Shown here: positions 56,664 through 64,000 of the stretch, one piece after another
Numbering within the stretch: position 1 is the first letter of the stretch
Layout of the letters: every line of letters begins with the position of its first letter
Source: Pelagibacteraceae bacterium AG-426-L23
Lineage (GTDB): Bacteria; Pseudomonadota; Alphaproteobacteria; Pelagibacterales; Pelagibacteraceae
DNA length: 64,000 bases
Reading direction: 5' to 3'
Assembly: GCA_003213115.1 (NCBI GenBank)
Contig: QCNU01000001.1
Location: 558,001 to 622,000 of the forward strand
The notes under the pieces: generated by a model
The model's input: the letters and a program-made list of their open reading frames with translations, nothing else
What the model was told of the DNA's origin: nothing
The model's database searches: none
Translations under genes and position numbers: made by a program

Positions 56664-58867
56664 TGAAAAGAATTTTTCTATCATTTTTAATTTTTATTTT
56701 TTTGATTTTAACAGTTGTTGTATTTTTTTTAGCAACTAAAGGTTACGAAACAGATAGATTTAATAAATTTATCTCAAACGAAATTGAGAAAAAAGAGAAA
56801 AATCTTAATGTAGATTTAACAAAGATAAAAGTAAAAATTGATTTAAAGAATTTAAATTTATTTTTGAGCACTAAAAAACCAAAAATAACTTTTTATAATG
56901 CTGATTTACCAATATCAGAATTTAGTGTTTACTTAGATTTCTTATCACTATTTAAGAAAGATCCCAAAATTAAAAAAACTTTGGTCATGACTGAAGAGGT
57001 AGACATTTTAGACTTTAAAAAAGCAGTTATAAGGATTAAACCATCTAATTTCAAAAGTTTCATTTTAAATAATGTCCAAAAGGGAAAATTAAAAAGTGAT
57101 ATAGACCTTTCATTTGGGGATAATTTTGAAATTAATAATTATAAAATAAAAGGATATTTAAAAAATACAGACGTTTTAATTAATAAAAAGATAGAGATAA
57201 AAAATACAAATTTAAATTTTATCGCAGATAATGAAATAATTTTAATCAATTCTATTTCAGCAAATGTATATGGAATTCCAATAACAAATGGAAATATTGA
57301 AGTAGATATTAAAGAAAATTATACTATTACAGGATCAATAAATTCTGTTGTAGAGTTTAATGAAAAAAAACTGATAAAAATAATACCTAAATTTGAAAAT
57401 TTAGAATTTTTGAATAATGAAATTAACTTTTCATTAAATTCAGTGAATAATTTTAATCTAGTTTTTTCTAATTCACTTAAACTAAAAGAGTATAATTATT
57501 CATTGGATGGAGTTATTGAAAAAGGCAAAATTAACTTTAATAACGTATATAAAACTCAATTTTTAAAAAATGATATCAAAGCTCTTAATTTAAAAAAAAC
57601 AAAAGTTAAATTTACTTTAGATAATAAAAAAAATATTTTAGAATTAGAGGGAAATTATGCCTTAAATAGCAAAAAAGACTTTGAGAATTTCAAAATTAAA
57701 AATGAATTTAAAAAAGGGAAAATAAATTTAAATATTAATTTGAATTTAAAAGAACACTTTATAATTGATTTTATAAATTATAGTAAAACATCTAATAAAA
57801 TTGGAAAAATAAATGCAGATATTTCTTTTGTTGAAAACGAAATAGATATAAATCATATAGAATATAGCGAAGGTAAAAATTTAATTTCTTTAAATAAGTT
57901 TAATATAAACAAAAAAAGTCAAATTAAAAGATTCAAAAATATAAAAGTAAAAACATTTAAGGAAGATAAGCAGAATAATAATTTTGAAGTTTTATTCGGT
58001 AAAAAATTAATAATTAAAGGCAAAAGTTATGACTCTTCAAATCTAATTAAGAATATTAACAAAAAGGGTAATGGCAACCTTTTTAGAAAAATAAACAAAG
58101 AAGTTAACATAAGTTTTGACACTATTTTTACAAAATTTACTAAATCCTTAAATAATTTTAATTTAATAGGTAAAATCGAGAAAGGTAAATTTGTAAAAAT
58201 ATCATCAAAAAGTGAGTTTTCAGAAGATCGTTATTTAGACATATCCTTAAAAAACGACCCCAATAGCCGTAAAAAAATATTAGAAGTTTATTCAAGTTTT
58301 GCAAAACCATTACTTGTGGATTTTAATTTTTTTAAAGGTATCGAAGATGGACAATTGGTATTCACATCATCCTTTGATGACAAAGAAAGCACATCTAATC
58401 TACAAATAAAAGATTTTAAAGTTCTTAATGCACCAGCTTTTGCAAAACTACTTGCCCTGGCTGACCTTACAGGTCCAGCTGTGCTATTATCTGGTGAAGG
58501 CTTAACTTTTGATTCATTGGAAATAAAATTTAAGGACGACAAGAGTGTTCGAACAGTCGAGGAGATCTATGCAGTTGGCCCAAGTATAACAATTTTAATG
58601 GAAGGTTATATAGAAAATAAGTCAGGGCTTACTAGTCTTAGAGGAACAATGGTTCCTGCTAAAGAAATTAATAAATTGATTTCTAAAATTCCAGTACTGG
58701 GAGAAATTTTAATAGGAAAAGAAGTGGGAGAAGGGGTATTTGGAGTTAGTTTTAAAATGAAAGGTCCTCCAGGCAATATAAAAACTACTGTTAACCCTAT
58801 AAAAACTTTAACTCCAAGGTTTATCACAAGGGCATTAGAAAAAAGAAAAAAAGAAAATAAAAAGTAA
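56663..58867 (+). CDS. AsmA-like / YhdP-type envelope protein
   Basis: A 734-residue protein with an N-terminal membrane helix (FLSFLIFIFLILTVVVFFLA) and a long periplasmic part of repetitive beta-strands, as in the AsmA/TamB/YhdP superfamily of bridge-like lipid transporters. The C-terminal AsmA-like domain has the conserved AFAKLLALADLTGPAVLLSGEGLTFDSLEIKF and the glycine-rich ending VGEGVFGVSFKMKGPPGNIKT. By analogy it may help phospholipids reach the outer membrane. It abuts the convergent tyrS with no spacer. Confidence 0.78.
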   Translation: MKRIFLSFLIFIFLILTVVVFFLATKGYETDRFNKFISNEIEKKEKNLNVDLTKIKVKIDLKNLNLFLSTKKPKITFYNADLPISEFSVYLDFLSLFKKDPKIKKTLVMTEEVDILDFKKAVIRIKPSNFKSFILNNVQKGKLKSDIDLSFGDNFEINNYKIKGYLKNTDVLINKKIEIKNTNLNFIADNEIILINSISANVYGIPITNGNIEVDIKENYTITGSINSVVEFNEKKLIKIIPKFENLEFLNNEINFSLNSVNNFNLVFSNSLKLKEYNYSLDGVIEKGKINFNNVYKTQFLKNDIKALNLKKTKVKFTLDNKKNILELEGNYALNSKKDFENFKIKNEFKKGKINLNINLNLKEHFIIDFINYSKTSNKIGKINADISFVENEIDINHIEYSEGKNLISLNKFNINKKSQIKRFKNIKVKTFKEDKQNNNFEVLFGKKLIIKGKSYDSSNLIKNINKKGNGNLFRKINKEVNISFDTIFTKFTKSLNNFNLIGKIEKGKFVKISSKSEFSEDRYLDISLKNDPNSRKKILEVYSSFAKPLLVDFNFFKGIEDGQLVFTSSFDDKESTSNLQIKDFKVLNAPAFAKLLALADLTGPAVLLSGEGLTFDSLEIKFKDDKSVRTVEEIYAVGPSITILMEGYIENKSGLTSLRGTMVPAKEINKLISKIPVLGEILIGKEVGEGVFGVSFKMKGPPGNIKTTVNPIKTLTPRFITRALEKRKKENKK

Positions 58868-60109
58868 TTAAGTACTTTTAATTATAAAATGCTTTTTTTT
58901 ACCGTAAGATATCTTTATAAAGTCACCTTGTTTAAAATAGCTTTTGCTGACTATTTTTTTTTCATCTGTTACTAACTCATCATTAATTTTAATACCCTTT
59001 CCCTTTATAGCTCTTCTTGCTTCACTTTTTGATAAAACAATATTATTAGAGGAAAGAAGATCTAGAATATTTATTCCTTTTTCCAATTCAGATTGAGAGA
59101 TATTAATTTCTGGTAAGTTTTTACTTATACCAGTTCCATGAAATGTTTCTTTTGCAGTGTTCTCAGATTCCCTAGCAGCTTTTTCTCCGTGTAATATCTT
59201 AGTAGCTTCATTTGCTAATAATACTTTTAGTTTATTAATATCACTCTCATTTTCAATCTTATTTGATAAGATATTTACTTCTATTTCCGTGAAATATTTT
59301 AAAAATTTTTTAACATCATCATCAGCTGTGTTTCTCCAGAATTGCCAATAATCATAAGGTGAGAACATCTTTTTATCTAACCATACCGCACCTTTCTCGG
59401 TTTTACCCATCTTTGTTCCTGATGATAGAGTTATTAAAGGAGTCGTAAGTCCGAATGATTCTTTCTGTAAAATTCTTCTGGTTAATTCAACACCACTAAC
59501 AATATTACCCCATTGATCTGAACCTCCCATTTGTAAAATACAATTATATTTTTTAAACAACTGATAAAAATCGTACGCTTGTAAAATCATATAATTAAAT
59601 TCCATATAACTAAGAGACTGCTCTCTGTCCAATCGAAGTTTTACACTATCGAATGTGAGCATTTTATTAATTGTAAAGTGTCTTCCAACATCTCTCAAAA
59701 AATCAATATATTTCAATTTTCCAAGCCAACTGTAATTGTCAACAAAAATTGGTTTAGTTTTTTTATTTTTAGATGCTAGTAATTTTTCGAAAGTTTTTTT
59801 AATGCTTGAAATATTTTTTTTTATATCCGTCTGTTTTAAAATCTTTCTAGTCGAGTCTTTTCCTGATGGGTCTCCAATTAGAGTAGTTCCTCCACCCAAC
59901 AAGACTATTGGCTGATGACCATATTTTTGAAGAAGTCTTAAAATCATGATCTGCATAAGGCTACCAACATGAAGACTAGGAGCTGTACAATCAAAACCAA
60001 TATAAGCGGCTATAGGTTTCTTATTTGAAACTTCATTGAGCCTATCTAAATCTGTGCATTGATTTAGAAAACCTCTAGAAGTCATTTCTGATAAAAAGCT
60101 ATTTTTCAT
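58868..60109 (-). CDS. tyrS: Tyrosyl-tRNA synthetase
   Basis: A 413-residue class I synthetase. HIGH-type motif is PSLHVGSLMQI, the tyrosine-specific YMEFNYMILQAYDFYQLFKKY and QMGGSDQWGNI segments are clear, and the KMSKS equivalent is GTKMGKT. The C-terminal S4-like domain binds tRNA. A TATAAT on the minus strand (60134-60139) about 25 bases upstream is a possible -10. The usual order next to anmK is kept. Confidence 0.96.
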   Translation of the reverse strand: MKNSFLSEMTSRGFLNQCTDLDRLNEVSNKKPIAAYIGFDCTAPSLHVGSLMQIMILRLLQKYGHQPIVLLGGGTTLIGDPSGKDSTRKILKQTDIKKNISSIKKTFEKLLASKNKKTKPIFVDNYSWLGKLKYIDFLRDVGRHFTINKMLTFDSVKLRLDREQSLSYMEFNYMILQAYDFYQLFKKYNCILQMGGSDQWGNIVSGVELTRRILQKESFGLTTPLITLSSGTKMGKTEKGAVWLDKKMFSPYDYWQFWRNTADDDVKKFLKYFTEIEVNILSNKIENESDINKLKVLLANEATKILHGEKAARESENTAKETFHGTGISKNLPEINISQSELEKGINILDLLSSNNIVLSKSEARRAIKGKGIKINDELVTDEKKIVSKSYFKQGDFIKISYGKKKHFIIKST

Positions 60110-60166
60110 ATAACTTTATGTGCTAAAGCTACTATTATACAAATATTGCTATAAATAAATATAAAT

Positions 60167-61288
60167 ATGTCTCAAGATTATACATCTCTTGGTTTAATGA
60201 GTGGAACTTCAGGTGACGGTATTGATGCTTCGATTATAAGATCGGACGGAAAATCTAATTACGAAGCCATATTAAATGAATATTATGCTTACGATAAAGA
60301 AATTTATGAAACGATTCACCATTTAAAGGAAAAAATACACAACTATAAGGATCTAAAAAAATTTACAAATGAGCTCAAATCTTTAGAAAAAGAGATAACT
60401 TTATTTCACGCTAAAGTTATAACTAATATTTTAAAAGAAAAAAAAGTAGATATTGTTGGTTTCCATGGGCAAACAATTTACCACAATTCACAAGAAAAAA
60501 TTTCAAAACAATTAGGAGACGGCGTCCTACTGTCTCAATTAATAAAAAAAAATATTATTTATGATTTTAGATCAAATGATTTAAAAAATGGTGGAGAAGG
60601 TGCTCCATTAGCTCCAATATTCCATCAGCTTATTGCTACTCAACACAAATTAGATTTACCGTTATGTATTTTAAATATAGGAGGGATATCAAATATAACC
60701 ATTATAGGTAAAAAGGCAGATTCATCAAATTTATCAAGTAGAGATATTGGTCCTGGAAATTGTTTAATTGACTCTTGGGTTAGAAAAAATTCTGATCAAA
60801 ATTTTGATAAAGATGGAATTTTAGCAGCTACAGGAACAAGAAACGAAATTATTTTAGAGCAAGCACAAGAATTATTTTCTAATAGGCCTAATCAAAATAA
60901 TTTATCTTTCGATGTAAATGATTTTGATGTTTCATTTGCTAGAGGTCTCTCCTTAGAGGATGGTGCGACGACACTAACAGATTTTACCGCAAGGGTTATT
61001 GGTGCTGCTCTATTCTCACTTTTATCAAAAGTAAGTAATGAAGCTTACAAAGTACTAATTTGTGGTGGTGGAAGAAAAAATAAAGTTTTATTGGAAAAAA
61101 TAAAAAAAAATACTCTGCAAAATATTATTTTACAACCAATAGATGATTATGGAATTGATGGAGATTTTGTTGAGTCACAAGCTTTTGCTTTTCTTGCAAT
61201 TAGATCAGTATTAAAATTACCAATTTCGTTTCCTGAGACAACAGGATGTAGCAGGCCGACTCCAGGCGGCGTTTTAATTAAATATTAG
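60167..61288 (+). CDS. anmK: Anhydro-N-acetylmuramic acid kinase
   Basis: A 373-residue kinase that opens and phosphorylates 1,6-anhydro-MurNAc during peptidoglycan recycling. Signatures: GLMSGTSGDGIDASII, GFHGQTIYHNSQ, FRSNDLKNGGEGAPLAPIFH and LICGGGRKNKVLLEKI. It suggests that this small genome recycles its cell wall. Its stop interlocks with that of the hydrolase gene (TTAG). Confidence 0.94.
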   Translation: MSQDYTSLGLMSGTSGDGIDASIIRSDGKSNYEAILNEYYAYDKEIYETIHHLKEKIHNYKDLKKFTNELKSLEKEITLFHAKVITNILKEKKVDIVGFHGQTIYHNSQEKISKQLGDGVLLSQLIKKNIIYDFRSNDLKNGGEGAPLAPIFHQLIATQHKLDLPLCILNIGGISNITIIGKKADSSNLSSRDIGPGNCLIDSWVRKNSDQNFDKDGILAATGTRNEIILEQAQELFSNRPNQNNLSFDVNDFDVSFARGLSLEDGATTLTDFTARVIGAALFSLLSKVSNEAYKVLICGGGRKNKVLLEKIKKNTLQNIILQPIDDYGIDGDFVESQAFAFLAIRSVLKLPISFPETTGCSRPTPGGVLIKY

Positions 61289-61944
61289 ATTAATGAGGTT
61301 TTATCTTTAATGTATTTTTGAATTTCTTCTTTCAAATCTTTCTCTTTGTCTTTAAAGAAATGATTTGCATTTTTAATTTCTGAAAAAATGACTTCGATTC
61401 CTTTTTGACTCTTTATTCGTTTGTCTAACTCTTCGATGCTTTCTTTAGTAACTAACTCATCAGTACTGCTATAAATAACCTGTCCTGAGGTAGGACAAGG
61501 TGCAAGAAAAGAAAAATCATAGACATTTGGCTGTGGAGAAATAGCTATAAAATTATTTACTTCTGGTCTTCTCATTATTAATTGCATACATATTAAAGCT
61601 CCAAAAGAAAAACCAGACACCCAACACTGACTGTAATCTAAATTTTCTCTCTCAATCCAATCAAGAGCAGCTGCAGCATCAGATAACTCACCTTGACCGT
61701 TATCAAAAACTCCTTCACTTTTTCCTACTCCTCTAAAATTAATTTTGACTACTGAGAATCCACATTCCAAAAATGTATTGTATGTTAATTGTACTACTCT
61801 ATTATTCATTGTCCCTCCATATTGTGGATGAGGTTGGAGGACTATTGCAACAGGAGAACCAAACTTTGGGTTTTTATAATATTTACCCTCAAGTCGTCCG
61901 GCTGGTCCAGGTATAAATATTTCTGTGCTCTTTGGTTTCATCAA
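61285..61944 (-). CDS. Alpha/beta hydrolase (COG2945-like)
   Basis: A 219-residue alpha/beta-hydrolase fold protein. The nucleophile elbow is GFSFGAL (Ser about residue 114), the oxyanion region LQPHPQYGGTMNNRVV is typical of COG2945, and a late NANHFFKDKE supplies the histidine. Members lack a defined substrate. Divergent from iscR. Confidence 0.82.
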   Translation of the reverse strand: MMKPKSTEIFIPGPAGRLEGKYYKNPKFGSPVAIVLQPHPQYGGTMNNRVVQLTYNTFLECGFSVVKINFRGVGKSEGVFDNGQGELSDAAAALDWIERENLDYSQCWVSGFSFGALICMQLIMRRPEVNNFIAISPQPNVYDFSFLAPCPTSGQVIYSSTDELVTKESIEELDKRIKSQKGIEVIFSEIKNANHFFKDKEKDLKEEIQKYIKDKTSLI

Positions 61945-62018
61945 TTAGTAATGATAACTATTTTCAAAAAAAAAATAGATTTATAGCACGTTTTATACGC
62001 GGCAAATTTCTTTTTATT

Positions 62019-62043
62019 AAAGTTGACTATTTTACTGGGAATA
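62019..62043 (+). promoter_or_regulatory. Candidate IscR-binding site upstream of iscR
   Basis: The 25-base window matches the left half of the E. coli type 1 IscR site closely (AAAGTTGACTATTTTA against ATASYYGACTRWWWYA, one mismatch), while the right half is degenerate. It contains TTGACT (62023-62028), a plausible -35. Autorepression of iscR by its Fe-S form is well known in proteobacteria. The poor right half keeps confidence low. Confidence 0.4.
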
Positions 62044-62072
62044 AGTTAAAAACATTGAAAATATTAGATAAT

Positions 62073-62501
62073 ATGAAACTAACTACTAAAGGAAGATACG
62101 CGGTTATGGCAATGGCTGATTTAGCAGCTAACCAAAATGGAAAACCTGTTAGTCTTACAGATATATCTTTAAGGCAAAACATATCCCTATCTTATCTCGA
62201 GCAACTTTTTTCAAAATTAAAAAATGAAAAACTTGTAAAAAGTATTCGTGGAGCATCAGGCGGTTATATACTGGATAAAAATCCTAAAGATATAAGAATT
62301 TCAAATATCATTTTTGCAGTTGATGAAAAAGTCAAAACTTTAAATTGTAAAAGGGAGTCAAAAAAAGGTTGTCATGGAAAAACAGTAAAGTGTATTACAC
62401 ATAATTTATGGGATGACTTAGAAAAACACATAAATCAGTTTTTTGAAAAAGTAAGCCTAAATGATTTAGTAAAAGACAATAAGATGGAAATGAATAAATG
62501 A
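62073..62501 (+). CDS. iscR: Rrf2-family Fe-S cluster regulator IscR
   Basis: A 142-residue Rrf2 regulator. Start chosen at 62073, where the canonical [18 protein letters not shown] begins; the upstream in-frame ATG at 61932 would add an unrelated leader. The winged helix contains the specificity segment [28 protein letters not shown]. Cluster ligands are C92, C100, C107 and H110, matching the C-C-C-H set of E. coli IscR. It controls Fe-S assembly and is coupled to sufB by a 4-base overlap. Confidence 0.93.
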   Translation: MKLTTKGRYAVMAMADLAANQNGKPVSLTDISLRQNISLSYLEQLFSKLKNEKLVKSIRGASGGYILDKNPKDIRISNIIFAVDEKVKTLNCKRESKKGCHGKTVKCITHNLWDDLEKHINQFFEKVSLNDLVKDNKMEMNK

Positions 62502-63934
62502 AAAATCAGAACATAAATACAAATCAGGAATATAAATACGGATTTACGACTGATATTGAAAATATTAAAGCTCCCAAAGGTCTTAACGAAGACGTAATTA
62601 AATTTATTTCAAACGTAAAAAAAGAACCCAAATGGATGCTTGATTGGAGACTTAAAGCTTATAAAAGATTAAAAAGTTTAAAAGAGCCTAATTGGCAAAA
62701 ACCAAAATACCCTAAAATCGATTATCAAAACCTTTATTACTACTCAGCACCAAAAAGTATGAAAGATAAACCAAAAAGTTTAGATGAAGTTGATCCAAAA
62801 CTTATAGAAACTTATAATAAACTTGGCATCCCTTTAAATGAACAAAAAAAACTAAGTGGAGTAGCAGTTGATGCAGTATTCGACTCTGTATCAGTAGCGA
62901 CTACCTTTAAAGAAGAACTAACTAAAAAGGGAATAATTTTTTGTCCAATTTCTGAAGCAATACAAAAACACCCTGAACTTGTTAAAAAGTATTTAGGCTC
63001 AGTTATTCCATTAACTGACCATTATTTTGCAACTCTTAATTCTGCAGTGTTTACAGATGGATCGTTCGTTTACATTCCACCAAATGTAAGATGTCCAATG
63101 GAACTATCAACTTATTTTAGAATAAACGCTTCTGAAACAGGTCAATTTGAAAGAACTTTGATTATAGCTGATAAAAATAGTTATGTAAGTTATTTAGAAG
63201 GTTGCACTGCACCTATGAGAGATGAGAATCAGCTGCATGCGGCTAACGTTGAATTAATAGCTTTAGACGATGCAGAAATAAAATATTCTACAGTTCAAAA
63301 TTGGTATCCAGGTGACAAAAATGGATTAGGTGGGATATATAATTTTGTTACCAAAAGAGGAGCTTGTAGAGGAAAAAATTCTAAAATTTCTTGGACGCAA
63401 GTTGAAACAGGTTCAGCAATCACATGGAAATATCCGAGCTGTATTTTACAAGGGGATAATTCAGTTGGAGAATTTTATTCAATAGCAATTACAAACAATC
63501 ATCAAAAAGCTGACACTGGAACAAAAATGATTCATCTGGGTAAAAATACTAAAAGCAAAATTATCTCTAAGGGTATATCTGCTGGTCAAGCAGACAATAC
63601 TTATAGAGGATTAGTTGATATATCAAGAAAAGCTCTTAATTCTAGAAATTATACTCAGTGTGATTCACTGTTAATGGGAAATAAATGTGGAGCTCATACA
63701 GTTCCATACATTAAAAACAAAAATGCTTCTTCTACTGTTGAACACGAAGCAACAACATCTAAAATAAATGAGGAACAATTATATTATTGTAATCAAAGAG
63801 GCTTAAACCAAGAAGAAGCTGTGAGCTTAATAGTTAATGGTTTTTGTAAAGAAGTACTTCAACAATTACCTATGGAATTTGCAGTTGAGGCTCAAAAACT
63901 GGTTGGTATCAGCCTTGAGGGAAGCGTGGGTTAA
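62498..63934 (+). CDS. sufB: Fe-S cluster assembly protein SufB
   Basis: A 478-residue scaffold protein of the SUF system, which assembles Fe-S clusters with SufC and SufD. The conserved C-terminal part includes [40 protein letters not shown] and ends LEGSVG, with the essential cysteine in LYYCNQRG. It lies in an iscR-suf operon that continues past the window. The next gene starts on its last base. Confidence 0.97.
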   Translation: MKNQNINTNQEYKYGFTTDIENIKAPKGLNEDVIKFISNVKKEPKWMLDWRLKAYKRLKSLKEPNWQKPKYPKIDYQNLYYYSAPKSMKDKPKSLDEVDPKLIETYNKLGIPLNEQKKLSGVAVDAVFDSVSVATTFKEELTKKGIIFCPISEAIQKHPELVKKYLGSVIPLTDHYFATLNSAVFTDGSFVYIPPNVRCPMELSTYFRINASETGQFERTLIIADKNSYVSYLEGCTAPMRDENQLHAANVELIALDDAEIKYSTVQNWYPGDKNGLGGIYNFVTKRGACRGKNSKISWTQVETGSAITWKYPSCILQGDNSVGEFYSIAITNNHQKADTGTKMIHLGKNTKSKIISKGISAGQADNTYRGLVDISRKALNSRNYTQCDSLLMGNKCGAHTVPYIKNKNASSTVEHEATTSKINEEQLYYCNQRGLNQEEAVSLIVNGFCKEVLQQLPMEFAVEAQKLVGISLEGSVG

Positions 63935-64000
63935 TGGAAAATAGATTTCATTTAGCAATACCTGCTGGAGATTTAGACAAAGCAATTAAATTTTATTGTG
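63934..64000 (+). CDS. VOC/glyoxalase-family protein (3' truncated)
   Basis: An ATG on the last base of sufB (TAATG) opens a frame running past the end of the window; 22 residues are visible: [20 protein letters not shown] and YC. FHLAIPAGDLDKAIKFY matches the start of VOC-superfamily proteins (glyoxalase/bleomycin-resistance type), with a histidine metal ligand. Its place in the suf operon, where sufC would be expected, is unusual. The rest lies outside the window. Confidence 0.72.
   Translation, partial: MENRFHLAIPAGDLDKAIKFYC

Noticed and set aside
61932-62072. N-terminal extension of 47 residues on IscR
   Set aside because: The canonical Rrf2 start [14 protein letters not shown] begins at 62073; the extension reads through the promoter region and resembles no protein.
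1-64000. CRISPR arrays, toxin-antitoxin or defence islands
   Set aside because: No regularly spaced repeats, cas genes or typical defence domains were found; the many A/T homopolymer runs are compositional.

Overview
The window is one continuous stretch of a streamlined, very AT-rich alphaproteobacterial chromosome, most likely from the SAR11 clade (Pelagibacterales). I base this on the low GC content, the lysine- and asparagine-rich proteins, spacers of only a few to about 170 bases, and alphaproteobacterial marker genes: an NDUFA12-type complex I subunit, a DUF2155 protein, HdaA, a short phosphatidylserine decarboxylase, eukaryote-like NADP isocitrate dehydrogenase, and lptF-lptG-lptD-surA-pdxA-rsmA. 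I saw no rRNA, tRNA, CRISPR array, insertion sequence or prophage, and no gene-free stretch over 300 bases.

Layout. 1-2.0 kb: the 3' part of a ferredoxin-NADP reductase, a Nu-class glutathione transferase and dksA. 2.1-7.0 kb: the least conserved part, with two membrane glycosyltransferases, a GFA-family protein, a glycerate-kinase-like protein and a TolC-type outer-membrane protein. 7.1-13 kb: recA, an aldehyde dehydrogenase with its DUF779 companion, and alaS. 13-16.4 kb: icd, psd, pssA, rlmE. 16.4-22.2 kb: purine genes guaB and guaA with a small TPR protein, panB, a YfgM-like protein and BamB. 22.2-29.2 kb (minus): rpsF-rpsR-rplI, dnaB, an RND/MMPL protein, cvpA, purF. 29.3-31.9 kb: fabD-fabG-acpP-gmk. 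31.9-39.2 kb (minus): the outer-membrane biogenesis operon. 39.3-46.3 kb: pepA, ndk, purN/purM, a DUF2066 protein, hdaA, aspS. 46.3-51.3 kb: a stand-alone module related to the C-terminus of class II ribonucleotide reductase, NDUFA12, DUF2155, aroQ-accB-accC, thiS-thiG. 51.3-61.9 kb: RNase E/G, PBP1A, prfB with its programmed frameshift, an AsmA-like protein, tyrS, anmK, a hydrolase. 62.0-64 kb: iscR-sufB and the start of a VOC-family gene.

The genes are mostly core housekeeping: purine synthesis, fatty acid and phospholipid synthesis, LPS transport, peptidoglycan synthesis and recycling, translation, replication, and Fe-S assembly. No obviously new multi-gene system is visible. The points most worth a second look are reductions and small-scale architecture: an IMP dehydrogenase without CBS domains, RNase E/G without its zinc link (and without any cysteine), a free-standing NrdJ-tail module with an inverted-repeat operator candidate, RF2 frameshift autoregulation kept under strong genome reduction, interlocked stop codons at most convergent gene pairs, and GC-rich discriminators at the dksA and rpsF promoters that suggest stringent control.
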